Translations under genes and position numbers: made by a program
Part shown: one piece after another, positions 29,646-39,044 of the stretch
How positions within the stretch are numbered: position 1 is the first letter of the stretch
How the letters are laid out: each line of letters begins with the position of its first letter
Notes under the pieces: model-generated
Told to the model about the DNA's origin: nothing
The model's input: only the letters and a program-made list of their open reading frames with translations
Databases searched by the model: none
Source of the DNA: Pseudonocardiales bacterium
GTDB lineage: Bacteria; Actinomycetota; Actinomycetes; Mycobacteriales; Pseudonocardiaceae
NCBI GenBank assembly: GCA_019241525.1
Contig: JAFAWY010000033.1
Coordinates: 1 to 43,348, forward strand
Direction of reading: 5' to 3'
DNA: 43,348 bases

Positions 29646-29703
29646 AGTCTGGATGCAGACCGCTGTTTTTGGGGCCTCCAAAACAGCAGTCTGCATCCAG
29701 ACT
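29646..29703 (-). terminator. Long stem-loop between glpX and fumC
   Basis: AGTCTGGATGCAGAC (29646-29660) pairs perfectly with 29689-29703, and inside it GCTGTTTTTGG pairs with CCAAAACAGC with one bulge. The tip is GGCCT. It starts two bases after the glpX stop, so it should terminate or attenuate glpX transcripts, or stabilise their 3' end. No U-run. Confidence 0.7.
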
Positions 29704-29705
29704 GG

Positions 29706-30740
29706 TCAGGTGCGGGGGATTTGGTCGAAGTCCACCGCGGCGTACTGACGTAGCTTGGTCAGCCGGTGCTCGCTGTCGATCATCCGCACGGTGCCCGACT
29801 TGGAGCGCATCACGATGGAATGGGTGCGGCATCCACCGGCGTGGTACGTCACCCCACGCAGCAACTCTCCGTCGGTGATGCCGGTGGCGCAGAAGAATAC
29901 GTTTTCTCCGCAGACCAGATCCTCGGTGGTGAGGATCCGGTCCAGATCATGCCCGGCGTCCAGCGCGGCTTGCCGCTCGGCGTCGTCCCGGGGCCACAAC
30001 CGGCCTTGGATCGCACCGCCCATGCAGCGCAACGCGGCCGCGCTGATGATGCCTTCCGGGGTGCCGCCGATGCCAATAAGCAGGTCCACACCGGTGTCCG
30101 GCCGGGCGGCGGCGATCGCCCCCGCGACGTCACCATCGGTGATGAACGTGATGCGGCAACCGGCTTCGCGGATCTGGCGGACCAGGTCGTTGTGCCGTGG
30201 CCGGTCCAGGATGCAGACCGTGATGTCGGAGAGATCCATTCGCTTGGCTCTGGCGACGCGCTTGAGGTTTTCGGTCACCGGTGCGGACAGATCGATAGCG
30301 TCGGCCGCTTCTGGTCCAGTGGCAATTTTCTCCATGTAGAAGACCGCAGAAGGATCGAACATCGTGCCTCGCTCCGATACTGCAAGCACAGCGAGCGCAT
30401 TTGGCATGCCCTTGCTCATCAGCGTCGTGCCGTCGATCGGATCGACAGCGACATCGCATTCCGGGCCCTGCCCGTTGCCGACCTCTTCTCCGTTGAACAG
30501 CATCGGTGCTTCGTCTTTTTCGCCCTCACCGATCACCACGACACCGCGCATCGAGACAGAGCCAACCAGCTTGCGCATCGCGTCCACAGCGGCTTGATCA
30601 CCGCCGTTCTTATCACCACGACCCACCCACCGGCCGGCGGCCATCGCGGCGGCTTCAGTCACCCGCACCAGTTCCAGGGCGAGGTTGCGGTCGGGTTCCT
30701 CCTGCTGTGGGTGCTGGCGTGGAGCCGGCAAAGTACTCAT
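29706..30740 (-). CDS. glpX: Fructose-1,6-bisphosphatase class II
   Basis: 344 residues. GlpX hydrolyses fructose 1,6-bisphosphate in gluconeogenesis. The metal-site blocks [47 protein letters not shown] and [20 protein letters not shown] are intact. This is the class II enzyme used by mycobacteria, matching Rv1099c. Likely transcribed ahead of fumC, separated by the hairpin at 29646. Confidence 0.96.
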   Translation of the reverse strand: MSTLPAPRQHPQQEEPDRNLALELVRVTEAAAMAAGRWVGRGDKNGGDQAAVDAMRKLVGSVSMRGVVVIGEGEKDEAPMLFNGEEVGNGQGPECDVAVDPIDGTTLMSKGMPNALAVLAVSERGTMFDPSAVFYMEKIATGPEAADAIDLSAPVTENLKRVARAKRMDLSDITVCILDRPRHNDLVRQIREAGCRITFITDGDVAGAIAAARPDTGVDLLIGIGGTPEGIISAAALRCMGGAIQGRLWPRDDAERQAALDAGHDLDRILTTEDLVCGENVFFCATGITDGELLRGVTYHAGGCRTHSIVMRSKSGTVRMIDSEHRLTKLRQYAAVDFDQIPRT

Positions 30741-30812
30741 AAACCCTCCAGAATGCGCGCCGCACCGATAATCACCACTATTTTGGAAGCCCTTGCCATC
30801 CTCCCAGACTTG

Positions 30813-31085
30813 TTACTTTGCGGACGGATGGGCATCAGCTTGCTGTTCCCGAGCGGCGATCACCGACTCGATCCGCTGCCGCGCGCCCGTGAGGTGGCGC
30901 TGGCAAGTCTCGGCAAGCTGTTCTCCGCGCTCCCACAACGTCAGGGATTCCTCAAGGCTTAACCCACCGGCTTCCAGCCGGCGCACCACTTCGGCTAGCT
31001 CGTCGCGGGCAGCTTCGTAACCCAGCGTCGCTGGATCGGCCGGGGAGCTGCCGGCCCTGGTGGTGCCGTTGCGGTCATCGCTCAC
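30813..31085 (-). CDS. xseB: Exodeoxyribonuclease VII small subunit
   Basis: 90 residues. The two-helix hairpin signature is [37 protein letters not shown]. It forms the ssDNA exonuclease VII with XseA. The start overlaps the end of xseA by 11 bases, showing translational coupling. Confidence 0.94.
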   Translation of the reverse strand: MSDDRNGTTRAGSSPADPATLGYEAARDELAEVVRRLEAGGLSLEESLTLWERGEQLAETCQRHLTGARQRIESVIAAREQQADAHPSAK

Positions 31086-32340
31086 TGGTCACCACCGCGC
31101 CCAGGGCCCCATCGCATAACCGGATGCGCAGTTCGGTGCCTGCTGGCGCCTCGGTCACCGACCGCAGCACGGGCGCCAGCCCGGCTGCGCCCGTGCCAGC
31201 CCCCCTACCATCGCTGACCCGCTGCACGACTGCGTACCCGCGAGCCAGCGTGGCTGCTGGTCCCAACGCCGCCAAGCGTGCTGCCGTGTGCGTCAGTCCC
31301 TCCTGAGCAGTTCGTATCCCACCGAGTAACGCCCGGTCGGAGCGGCTGCGCAGGTCGGCCACCATCCGGCCGTGCTCGGTCAGCGGGCGCAGGGGATTGG
31401 CCAACACCGGGCGACTGCACAGCGCGTCGAGCAGCCGGCGCTCTCGATCGACCCAACCATGTAGCGCCCGCCGGCAGCGGTTACGTAATTGCTGGAGGGC
31501 GGCGGTCTCCTCGGCCACGTCTGGTACCACGCACTTGCCGGCGTCAGTGGGGGTGGAGCAGCGCTTGTCCGCGACGTGGTCGACCAGCGGGGTGTCCGGC
31601 TCGTGTCCGATCGCCGAGACCACCGGGGTGACACAGCGTGAGACTGCGCGGCACAGCGCCTCGTCAGAAAATGGCAACAGATCCTCCACGCTGCCGCCGC
31701 CCCGGGCCAGCACGATCACCTCTACTGCAGGATCCGCGTCCAGCGTGCCGAGAGCGTCGATGATCTGGCTCACCGCCAACGGCCCTTGCACGGCCACGTT
31801 GCACACCCGGAAACGAACCGCGGGCCAGCGGGCGGTGGCGTTGCTCAGCACGTCACGCTCGGCTGCACTGCCCCGCCCAGTGACCAACCCGACGCAACCG
31901 GGCAGCAGGGGCAGCGCACGCTTGCGCCGCGGATCGAACAGGCCTTCGGCGTCCAGGACGCGGCGAATCCGCTCGATGCGGGCCAATAACTCGCCGATCC
32001 CGACGGCGCGGATCTCATCCACCCGCAGGCTCAACGTGCTGCGACCCAGGTGCAATGACGGTTTGCCGTGCACCACTACCCGGCAACCGTCCACCAGCGG
32101 CGGTTGCCGATCCCGCACCAGCGCAGTCGCGCAAGTGAGCGTCACCGACACATCGGCCACCGGGTCGCGCAGGGTGATAAACGCGGTGCCCGTGCCCGAT
32201 TTGGCGCTGATTTGGGTGATCTGCCCCTCGACCCAGACCGCGCCCAACCGGTCGATCCAGGCCGCGATCTTGCGCGCGACAGTGCGGACGGGCCACGGCG
32301 CCTCCGGCGTCGTGGCGGCTTGAGTGTGGGTTTCAGTCAC
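31075..32340 (-). CDS. xseA: Exodeoxyribonuclease VII large subunit
   Basis: 421 residues from a GTG. N-terminal OB fold ([25 protein letters not shown]) binds ssDNA; the catalytic domain includes [39 protein letters not shown], and [27 protein letters not shown]. The family normally reads DxRAxTPTxA; here it is [11 protein letters not shown]. It is exonuclease VII's catalytic subunit, for repair. GTGA overlap with the upstream gene. Confidence 0.95.
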   Translation of the reverse strand: MTETHTQAATTPEAPWPVRTVARKIAAWIDRLGAVWVEGQITQISAKSGTGTAFITLRDPVADVSVTLTCATALVRDRQPPLVDGCRVVVHGKPSLHLGRSTLSLRVDEIRAVGIGELLARIERIRRVLDAEGLFDPRRKRALPLLPGCVGLVTGRGSAAERDVLSNATARWPAVRFRVCNVAVQGPLAVSQIIDALGTLDADPAVEVIVLARGGGSVEDLLPFSDEALCRAVSRCVTPVVSAIGHEPDTPLVDHVADKRCSTPTDAGKCVVPDVAEETAALQQLRNRCRRALHGWVDRERRLLDALCSRPVLANPLRPLTEHGRMVADLRSRSDRALLGGIRTAQEGLTHTAARLAALGPAATLARGYAVVQRVSDGRGAGTGAAGLAPVLRSVTEAPAGTELRIRLCDGALGAVVTSER

Positions 32341-32966
32341 TGTGACCGAACTGTGGAGATCCGGTTGGACAGCAGCGTGATGAACGCCGGCCGGTCCTGG
32401 TGAGTCCGCTCATAGTCCAGCAGCGCCTCAAGCTGGGGCAGGGACAACTCGCGCAATGTGGTCCGCAACTCGGCCACCGACATCTCGCCGTATCCGGGCA
32501 ACGGTTCCGACGGCTCGCTGGTCGGGGCGGGCCGGGTGCCATTGGCATTGCCGTGCGAAGGCGTCAGGGCTTGCGCGACGTCGCCTTCGTCCACTTCGCC
32601 GCCCTCGGTGTCGGGCTGGTTGCCGGACCGGGCACTGGGACTAACCGGCACGTCCTTCGTGGACCAGCCCGTGCCAGCCTGAGGCCGGCCCTGGGGTCCG
32701 GATTCAGGGCTGGATTGTGGCGCCTCGTCCTCATCGAATCTGGCCCACGGTGGGGTGTCCTCAACCGGGCGAAGTAACGAAAACACCTGGTCACCCTTGA
32801 TCGCCAGCTCAGTGACCCGTTGCTGTACCCGCATGCCGGCCTGGACGGCACGGCTGACGGCAGTAACGGGGAGATCCGCGAGCTGATCGGGCAGCTCGCG
32901 AGCCTGCTCCAGGGCGGTGACCACCAAACCGGCGGCGATGCGCAAGGGCAAGGGTACGTCGCTCAT
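32337..32966 (-). CDS. Lipid-droplet-associated-type protein (Rv1109c-like)
   Basis: 209 residues from the ATG at 32966; an ATG at 32996 is also in frame. The N-terminal 75 residues ([52 protein letters not shown]) are an amphipathic helical region typical of these proteins. A long disordered acidic middle follows, then a conserved C-terminal helix pair ([47 protein letters not shown]). The assignment to lipid droplets is recalled annotation of Rv1109c homologues. Translationally coupled to xseA. Divergent from ispH. Confidence 0.75.
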   Translation of the reverse strand: MSDVPLPLRIAAGLVVTALEQARELPDQLADLPVTAVSRAVQAGMRVQQRVTELAIKGDQVFSLLRPVEDTPPWARFDEDEAPQSSPESGPQGRPQAGTGWSTKDVPVSPSARSGNQPDTEGGEVDEGDVAQALTPSHGNANGTRPAPTSEPSEPLPGYGEMSVAELRTTLRELSLPQLEALLDYERTHQDRPAFITLLSNRISTVRSQ

Positions 32967-33077
32967 GGTGGTCAAGCCTGCCCCAGCTAACCGCATTATG
33001 CCTACTCGGGCCCGCAAGGCCGGCGCATCACGGGCCATTGCCGCGGGGCTGGCGAGGCTCACCCGTAGGGTAGCGAT

Positions 33078-34151
33078 ATGACCAAGCGCGTGCTGCTTGC
33101 CAGGCCCCGCGGTTACTGTGCCGGTGTTGACCGAGCGGTGGCGACGGTGGAAAAGGCGCTTGAGGCGCACGGAGCCCCGGTGTACGTGCGTAAGCAAATC
33201 GTGCACAACAGGCATGTGGTGGACACCCTGGAAAGCCGCGGCGTGGTCTTCGTCGACGACACCGACGAAGTGCCTGCAGGCGCCATCGTGGTCTTCTCTG
33301 CCCACGGGGTCTCCCCGGCGGTGCACGAGCAGGCTGCGGCGCGCGGGCTACGCACAATTGACGCCACCTGCCCGCTGGTCACCAAGGTGCATCAGGAGGT
33401 CAAGCGATTCGCCCGGGACGGCTACGACATCTTGCTGATCGGTCACCAAGGCCACGAGGAGGTCGAGGGCACTGCGGGGGAAGCGCCCCAGCATGTCCAG
33501 CTCGTCGACGGGCCGGAGGCGGTGGATTCGGTTGCCGTGCGTGATCCTTCGCGAGTGGTGTGGCTGTCTCAAACGACCCTGTCAGTCGACGAGACTCTGC
33601 ATACGGTGGCCCGCCTGCGGCAACGCTTCCCGGAACTGGCTGACCCGCCCAGTGACGACATCTGCTATGCCACCCAGAACCGCCAGGTAGCGGTGAAAGC
33701 GATGGCCGCCGAGTGCGATCTGGTGCTTGTCGTCGGGTCGCGGAATTCGTCGAACTCGGTGCGGCTGGTCGAGGTGGCGCTGGATGCGGGCGCGCGCAGC
33801 GCGCACCTGGTGGACTACCCGCAGGAAATCGATCCACGCTGGCTGGACGGGGTGCAAACGGTCGGCCTCAGCAGCGGCGCCTCGGTGCCCGAGCTGCTGG
33901 TCCAGCAGATTCTCGACTACCTGGCCGGCCGTGGGTTCGCCGAGGTCCAGGAAATTGTCACGGCGGAGGAGAAACTGGTGTTCTCGTTGCCTCGGGAACT
34001 CAAGCGCTCATTCGGTGGTGTGTCGAGCGCTCGGCCGTCGCTGGATGCACAGCCGCAACAACCCGATGGCGAGCGTGAAACCGGTGGTAATCGCCATGGT
34101 GGGAAATCCATTGATCAAAGGGGTGCCAACGGCGAGCGCGGTGGCGACTAA
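33078..34151 (+). CDS. ispH: 4-hydroxy-3-methylbut-2-enyl diphosphate reductase
   Basis: 357 residues. IspH makes IPP and DMAPP in the last step of the MEP pathway, using a 4Fe-4S cluster held by C14 (RGYCAGV), C98 (DATCPLV) and C196 (DICYATQN). H43 and H76 are the conserved substrate histidines. The core ends near residue 310 (FSLPRELKR). The final 47 residues are a Gln/Gly/Arg-rich tail that overlaps the convergent membrane-protein gene by 144 bases, perhaps gained by loss of an earlier stop. Matches Rv1110. Confidence 0.95.
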   Translation: MTKRVLLARPRGYCAGVDRAVATVEKALEAHGAPVYVRKQIVHNRHVVDTLESRGVVFVDDTDEVPAGAIVVFSAHGVSPAVHEQAAARGLRTIDATCPLVTKVHQEVKRFARDGYDILLIGHQGHEEVEGTAGEAPQHVQLVDGPEAVDSVAVRDPSRVVWLSQTTLSVDETLHTVARLRQRFPELADPPSDDICYATQNRQVAVKAMAAECDLVLVVGSRNSSNSVRLVEVALDAGARSAHLVDYPQEIDPRWLDGVQTVGLSSGASVPELLVQQILDYLAGRGFAEVQEIVTAEEKLVFSLPRELKRSFGGVSSARPSLDAQPQQPDGERETGGNRHGGKSIDQRGANGERGGD

Positions 34152-34475
34152 CCCCCCGCCAGTGGGAGTTGATCCGGTTGCCAACACGACGCCCGGCACT
34201 GCCACCGCCAGGATCAGTGGAGGCGCAACCATCGGCGCGAACAATCCCCGGCGTTGCACCACCACCACTGCAAAGAGGCAACCCAGGAAATAGCACACCT
34301 GGAATACGATGCTCAGCCGGTTGATCCGCTCCAGGTCAGCGAAAACACCGGTCGCCGCGAGGGCGAGGGTGCATAACACCGCGGCCCACCAGGGCATCCC
34401 CGGACCATCCGGCACCAGCGCGTAGTCATCCCACGACCCACGCGCACCGGCGCTGCGGGTTCGGGTTGCCGTCAC
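34008..34475 (-). CDS. DUF6542-like membrane protein (Rv1111c-like)
   Basis: 155 residues from a GTG overlapping the rmuC stop (GTGA); an upstream frame to 34538 lies in rmuC. Four hydrophobic helices are visible: [60 protein letters not shown], and [21 protein letters not shown]. The gene 3' end lies under the ispH tail. Order and strand match Rv1111c. Function unknown. Confidence 0.78.
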   Translation of the reverse strand: MTATRTRSAGARGSWDDYALVPDGPGMPWWAAVLCTLALAATGVFADLERINRLSIVFQVCYFLGCLFAVVVVQRRGLFAPMVAPPLILAVAVPGVVLATGSTPTGGGLVATALAVGTPLINGFPTMAITTGFTLAIGLLRLCIQRRPSARHTTE

Positions 34476-36082
34476 TCGTTCACCGTAGACCGTTGCGGAT
34501 CGTCGCCCGGTGCCTGGTGCAACGTATCGATGACCCACGCCCAGCTCTCCTCAGAGTTCGGCTCACCGTCGGCGTTCGTCTCAGCCGGTGCGCACTGGGC
34601 GGCCTCCAGTGCCACCAGTGAGTCCGTTGCCGACGCCACCAATTCCACCGCTTGCACCGTGCGTGGGCTGCGCTCTACCTGCTCGGGCGTGTCGAGCTGC
34701 TCGGTGACCACGGCGAACTCGCTGAACCGGCGCGCAGTGACCAGTACCCGCGACTCCAGCGAGCTGACTGTGCGGTTGTAAGCGTCAACCGCGCCACCGA
34801 GTTGCTTGCCCAGTTTGGCCACATGACCACCCATCGTGGCCAGCCGGGCGTGTAGCTCCCGGCCCAGCTCGTGCACTCGCGCGGCGTTGCTGGCCAGCGC
34901 TTCCTGCCGCCAGGTGTATGCCACCGTGCGCAGCAGCGCAATGAGCGTGGTCGGGGTTGAGATCACGATGTGGCGCTCGAAGGCGTACTCGAGCAGGGCG
35001 GGATCGACCTGCAACGCGGCCTCAAGGAACGGATCGCCGGGCACGAACAGCACTACGAACTCCGGCGTGGTGTCGAAGCGCTGCCAGTACGACTTGTGCG
35101 CCAGCCCATCAACGTGCGCCCGCAAGTGGCGGGCATGCGCGGACAACCGGTCGGCCCGGCGGTCTGCGTCGGTGGCCTCCACCGCCTCCAGGTAGGCGCC
35201 GAAGGGCACCTTGGCGTCGAGCACGATGTGCTTGCCGCCCGCGAGATGGACCACCAGATCCGGGCGCACGACGGCGTCGTCGTCGCCGCTGCCGTCGGTG
35301 GCGCTGACCTGCCGGGAGAAGTCGCAGTGTTCGACCATGCCGGCCAGCTCCACGATCCGCTCCAGCTGGAGTTCCCCCCACCGGCCGCGGACCTGCGGCG
35401 CCCGTAGCGCGGTAACTAGCTGGCGGGTCTCGAGCTGTAATTGCTCGGACGTGCGATGCATCGCGCCGACCTGCTCACGTAGCCCGGCGTAGGCGGCCTC
35501 CCGCTCTTTTTCCACGGTGCGCAGCTGACCGTCGAGCCGGTGCAGGCTCTGCGTGATCGGACCCAGCAACGCCTCGATGGCCTGCTGGCGTTGGGTGGCA
35601 TCCCCGTCTGATTTAGCCGAGAGTGCCGCGGTCACCTTGGCCAGCCGCGCTTCGGCGAGCTGGACGAACGCCTCGTTGTTGCGTGACAGCGCCTCGGCTG
35701 ACAGCGCCTGAAAGCTATCCCGCAGCTCCGTTTCCCGCTGGGTGAGCAGCCGTTCCCGGCCAGCCGCAGCGGTCCGCTCGGCCTCGAGCGCGGCGCGGAC
35801 ACCGGACAGTTCAGCCTGCGCCGCCGCAGCTTTTGTGCTGGCCTCCTCCGCACGCCGGTGGTATTGCTCGGCCCGGGTTGTCTCAGCATCCCTGGCTGCG
35901 CGCGCACTGTCGGTGTCCCGGCGGGCGGCGGCCAACTCGGCCTCGACCGCGACCCGGGCCGCGTCCGCTGCCCGACCAGCCTCCGCGACTGCCGCCCGCC
36001 GGCATGCCCCAGCGACTATCCAGCTGACCACGCTGCCGACCACAAGGCCAACCACTATGGCGATCAACGCAACGTAGTCCAC
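34472..36082 (-). CDS. rmuC: DNA recombination protein RmuC
   Basis: 536 residues. One N-terminal transmembrane helix (VALIAIVVGLVVGSVVSWIVAG), then a long coiled coil rich in A, E and R (about 25-190), then the RmuC nuclease-like domain (VRGRWGELQLERIVELAGMVEHCDF, VVRPDLVVHLAGGKHIVLDAKVPF, FVPGDPFLEAAL). RmuC limits inversion recombination at short repeats. Not in the immediate M. tuberculosis order I recall, so its presence here is a local difference. Confidence 0.92.
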   Translation of the reverse strand: MDYVALIAIVVGLVVGSVVSWIVAGACRRAAVAEAGRAADAARVAVEAELAAARRDTDSARAARDAETTRAEQYHRRAEEASTKAAAAQAELSGVRAALEAERTAAAGRERLLTQRETELRDSFQALSAEALSRNNEAFVQLAEARLAKVTAALSAKSDGDATQRQQAIEALLGPITQSLHRLDGQLRTVEKEREAAYAGLREQVGAMHRTSEQLQLETRQLVTALRAPQVRGRWGELQLERIVELAGMVEHCDFSRQVSATDGSGDDDAVVRPDLVVHLAGGKHIVLDAKVPFGAYLEAVEATDADRRADRLSAHARHLRAHVDGLAHKSYWQRFDTTPEFVVLFVPGDPFLEAALQVDPALLEYAFERHIVISTPTTLIALLRTVAYTWRQEALASNAARVHELGRELHARLATMGGHVAKLGKQLGGAVDAYNRTVSSLESRVLVTARRFSEFAVVTEQLDTPEQVERSPRTVQAVELVASATDSLVALEAAQCAPAETNADGEPNSEESWAWVIDTLHQAPGDDPQRSTVNE

Positions 36083-36254
36083 GCGTCACACCCTGCAACA
36101 CCACACCGACAATCTCGCCGAGGCGCGCCGCCTCGCCGGCATCGTGAGCGCTCAGCGGGGCCAAGACTTAGCGGGCCGAGCTGGCGCACGGTCACCGCGT
36201 GAGTGATGGTGCCATCCGCCGGGGCCGGCCGAGGGCGCCTAGACTTGAGGGCTC

Positions 36255-37355
36255 GTGAGCCTGACCCTCGGGATCGTCGGGTTGCCCAATGTGGGCAAGT
36301 CGACCTTATTCAACGCGCTGACCAGGAACGACGTTCTTGCCGCGAACTACGCGTTCGCCACCATCGAACCCAACGTTGGTGTGGTGCCGCTGCCTGATGA
36401 GCGGTTGACGGTGCTCGCTGAGATGTTCGGCAGTGCCAGGGTGGTGCCGGCGACCGTGTCGTTCGTCGACATCGCCGGAATCGTTTCCGGTGCTTCGGAA
36501 GGCGCAGGATTGGGCAACAAGTTCCTCGCCCACATCCGCGAAGCCAATGCCATCTGCCAGGTCGTGCGGGTCTTCGACGATCCAGACGTGCTGCACGTTG
36601 AGGGCCGGGTCGATCCAGCCGACGACATCGCCACCGTCGAGACCGAACTGGTACTGGCAGATCTGCAGACCCTGGACCGTGCGCTGACCCGGTTGGAGAA
36701 AGAGGCTCGTACCAACCCTAGGCAACGTCGTGCCGCGCTGATCGCTGCTCAGGCCGCCAGGCAGGTGCTCGACAGTGGACGCACCTTGTTCGCGGCCCGT
36801 GCGGAGCTGGACCTCACCCCGCTAGCCGAACTCAGCTTGCTGACCAGTAAACCATTCTTGTATGTCTTCAACGCAGACGAGGGCGTGCTCACCGACCCGG
36901 AACGGCAGGCCGAATTGTGCAAGCTGGTCGATCCGGCCGATGCGGTGTTCTTGGACGCCAAGGTCGAGGCTGAGCTGCTCGAACTGGACCCCGCATCGGC
37001 TCGCGAGTTGTTGGACTCGATCGGCCAGCCCGAACCAGGCCTGCACGCCCTGGCCCGTGCCGGGTTCCACACCTTGGGACTGCAGAGCTTCCTCACCGCC
37101 GGGCCGAAGGAGGCGCGAGCATGGACGATCCGGGCCGGTGCTACGGCCGTCGAAGCTGCCGGAGTAATTCACAGCGATTTCCAGCGGGGCTTTATCAAGG
37201 CTGAAATCGTGTCCTATGACGATCTCGTCGCCGCCGGTTCGATGGCCGCCGCTCGGGCCGCAGGCAAGATCCGGATGGAGGGTAGGGACTACATTATGGC
37301 CGATGGGGACATAGTCGAGTTCCGTACTGGACTAACCTCTAGCTCCAACAAGTAG
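36255..37355 (+). CDS. ychF: Redox-regulated ATPase YchF
   Basis: 366 residues from a GTG with GAGGG upstream. An Obg-related P-loop protein: G1 GLPNVGKST (9-17), FVDIAGIVSGASEGAGLGNKFL (G3), YVFNADEGV in place of NKxD, which is the hallmark of ATP preference, and a C-terminal TGS domain (AWTIRAGATAVEAAGVIHSDFQRGFIKAEIVSYDDL). It binds ribosomes and responds to oxidative state. Matches Rv1112 and marks the end of the conserved block. Confidence 0.96.
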   Translation: MSLTLGIVGLPNVGKSTLFNALTRNDVLAANYAFATIEPNVGVVPLPDERLTVLAEMFGSARVVPATVSFVDIAGIVSGASEGAGLGNKFLAHIREANAICQVVRVFDDPDVLHVEGRVDPADDIATVETELVLADLQTLDRALTRLEKEARTNPRQRRAALIAAQAARQVLDSGRTLFAARAELDLTPLAELSLLTSKPFLYVFNADEGVLTDPERQAELCKLVDPADAVFLDAKVEAELLELDPASARELLDSIGQPEPGLHALARAGFHTLGLQSFLTAGPKEARAWTIRAGATAVEAAGVIHSDFQRGFIKAEIVSYDDLVAAGSMAAARAAGKIRMEGRDYIMADGDIVEFRTGLTSSSNK

Positions 37356-37789
37356 CTGGGTACTGGAAAGCGGCAAGTTCGGGCTGTCAGTGCTCATCGA
37401 GCTGCGCAACCGGGGGACAGCGCGACATCCTGATCTGCTGCTGTGACGGGTTGTCCGGGCTCCCGGATGCGATCACGTACGGATGGCAGGTGCCCGGTGC
37501 GCAGCCGCAACTCCTCGTCAGAGGTAGTAATGCTCCGCCTGTGATCGAGCGCCGGTCGGACATGCTCATACGAGCAGCCTGCTGCACGGTAAGGGCTGAC
37601 ACGGCCACTGTGGAGTGGGCAGGGCGGGGGATCTGGGTGGGCGTGGTGGGCTCAACGGGCTAGCTGTGGGGGTTCAAGTCCGAGGGGGACTTGCGAACTA
37701 ACCACCCGCCTCGCGCTCGATGACGCGGCATGATTGTGCACCCACCGTGATGGCTGTAGGGACTACTGAGCTGGGACTCCGGCCGCCGC
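37356..37789. other. No supported gene
   Basis: This is the junction between conserved core and accessory region. The plus-strand frame 37451-37663 and the minus-strand frame 37387-37608 have no motifs and uneven codon use. The bases around 37665-37690 contain GGTTCAAGTCC, which looks like a tRNA T-loop, but neither the T stem nor an acceptor stem closes around it. It could be an old tRNA fragment left at an integration site. Confidence 0.4.
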
Positions 37790-37819
37790 TACAAAGTATG
37801 TCATCATTTGTATGACAAT
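37790..37819 (+). promoter_or_regulatory. Promoter with overlapping palindromic operator
   Basis: TGTCATCATTTGTATGACA (37799-37817) has 6-bp arms TGTCAT/ATGACA around seven bases. It covers the spacer and the first part of a -10-like GACAAT (37814-37819), with TACAAA (37790-37795) 18 bases upstream. Six bases after the -10 lies the GTG at 37826, so that gene could be transcribed from its own start codon (leaderless). Binding there would block the promoter. Confidence 0.45.
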
Positions 37820-37825
37820 GTAGTC

Positions 37826-37993
37826 GTGGCCGGCTTGTGGTGGGACGAGGAAGATGCCGACTACATCCGTCGTCGCTCGTCGGTGTTGATCCGACGGATT
37901 TTGACCCGCGCGGTACGGGAGGGTACGGAACCAGTTCTCACCGTGGAGCAGGTGGAAGAGATAGCACGACGAGTCGTGCGCGAGTCGGCCTAA
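37826..37993 (+). CDS. Small basic/acidic helical protein (55 aa), leaderless candidate
   Basis: 55 residues from a GTG at 37826. It starts with AGLWWDEEDADYIRRRSSVL and ends in a helix EPVLTVEQVEEIARRVVRES. Tryptophan pair, acidic patch and RRRS run make it plausible as a small DNA-binding or antitoxin-like protein, and the palindrome overlapping its promoter would suit autoregulation. I do not recognise a family. The plus-one frame over the second half (GVDPTDFDPRG) also looks partly protein-like, so an old frameshift is possible. No toxin-like partner follows. Confidence 0.45.
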   Translation: MAGLWWDEEDADYIRRRSSVLIRRILTRAVREGTEPVLTVEQVEEIARRVVRESA

Positions 37994-38648
37994 CGATTGG
38001 TCGAGTATTCTTTCATACCGATTCAGACCTTTGGGTTGGTCTAGTTGTGTCTCGACCTGATCTTACGTCCCACGGCCCGGCCACAGCATGATGTTGCTCG
38101 CCGGGTTTCAACAACCAGATTCACTGATCTAAACAAATTTTGCGATCAAGATCCTGCGGTTAACAGGTGCGGGCAGACGCCTGGTCACATCGGGTGACGT
38201 GGGTATGTGGCGTTCGCTGGGTGGTGTTGGAGTGCAGCGTGGTGTTGCTGGTTTGCGGTCACAACTGCGGTCGACGCCCTTGCCGCTTACTGCCTACGGG
38301 TTAGCGACTCAGGACAGTAGCAGTCGACAAGCACTAGACAGCAAATGCCCTAAGCGGCGACGAGTCGGTGGGTCACGGCAAAAGCATCGACGAGGATGAG
38401 GACGGCAGAGGGTTGCCACCACCTACCGGTCCACATTCGTTGAATTCGCAAGCGGATCGAAAGTGATACTGACAGCCAACTCGCAGTCGAACGGTCTGTC
38501 AAGCTGCGGCATCCTTCGGGTTCCGACGCGCTTCGTAGCCACCTGTGTGACAAAGACTCGGAAGCTTCGTGTCCACCGACGCAATTCGGGGAGTGGGTAA
38601 TGTCTCGCCGCCCGCGACGGTGGCTGGGCGCCTTGGTCAGAGTTAGAG
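37994..38648. other. No supported gene; possible transposase remnant
   Basis: AT-richer sequence with no complete frame of good codon use. The minus-strand frame 38350-38553 (ending WWQPSAVLILVDAFAVTHRLVAA) has a faint resemblance to the end of an IS transposase, too weak to name. The plus-strand frame 38199-38399 has no motif. An inverted copy of the ACTGTCC motif occurs at 38312-38318. Confidence 0.4.
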
Positions 38649-38728
38649 ACTGTCCAGCAGAGGCTGATACTGTCCGAAGTTAGTCAGTATTCTTTGCGTC
38701 ACGAGTTAGCTTAATCCAATTACTGTCC
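38649..38728. repeat. Three ACTGTCC direct repeats
   Basis: ACTGTCC occurs at 38649-38655, 38669-38675 and 38722-38728. The spacings, 20 and 53 bp, are near two and five helical turns, so a protein would meet them on one face of the DNA. They lie 50-130 bp upstream of the promoter at 38780. The second and third copies share a longer context (ACTGTCCGA-GTT). Possible activator sites. Confidence 0.4.
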
Positions 38729-38779
38729 GAGTTCGGTCGGCGCCGAATCGCTATGGGCTGAAAGCTATCCCTGATCGAC

Positions 38780-38807
38780 TTGACAGTAGTAATCGTCGCA
38801 CTACGAT
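38780..38807 (+). promoter_or_regulatory. Sigma-70-type promoter toward the peptide gene
   Basis: TTGACA (38780-38785), 16-base spacer, TACGAT (38802-38807). The -35 is perfect and the -10 keeps the TAxxxT frame, making it the best housekeeping-type promoter in the window. It points to the precursor gene at 39045, giving a leader of about 230 bases that includes a 16-codon open frame from 38830 (MAFARFLSERRKSRPR) and the palindrome at 38929. Confidence 0.55.
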
Positions 38808-38928
38808 CGACCACGCAGGTGGCATCCGGATGGCATTCGCTCGTTTTCTCTCCGAGAGGAGGAAATCGCGTCCGCGCTGAATTGATGACCCATCCGCGGA
38901 GTTTTCTGGTTGGTTAGCACCATCGGCA

Positions 38929-38943
38929 GTTGGTTATACCAAC
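38929..38943. promoter_or_regulatory. 15-bp palindrome in the precursor leader
   Basis: GTTGGTTATACCAAC: 6-bp perfect arms around TAT, 102 bases upstream of the precursor start. TGGTTGG at 38907-38913 can also pair with CCAACCA at 38939-38945. It could be an operator or an RNA hairpin. Confidence 0.4.
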
Positions 38944-39044
38944 CAAGCCGACTGCTTCGGTCACAATAAGTGATCCCCAAGTGGGAGACAGACCTCAAAG
39001 AAGCTCCACCCGCTACGGGATCGTGCTTCGAGAAAGGAGAAAGA

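Noticed and set aside
37387-37420. tRNA-like D-arm on the minus strand (GCGCAGCTCGATGAGCAC)
   Set aside because: No other tRNA arm is present around it; the match is short and likely chance.
37630-37700. tRNA gene suggested by GGTTCAAGTCC
   Set aside because: The T stem does not pair (GGGGG against CCGAG) and no acceptor or anticodon arm closes.
38350-38553. Transposase C-terminus on the minus strand
   Set aside because: Only a vague resemblance; no catalytic motif and no terminal repeats.
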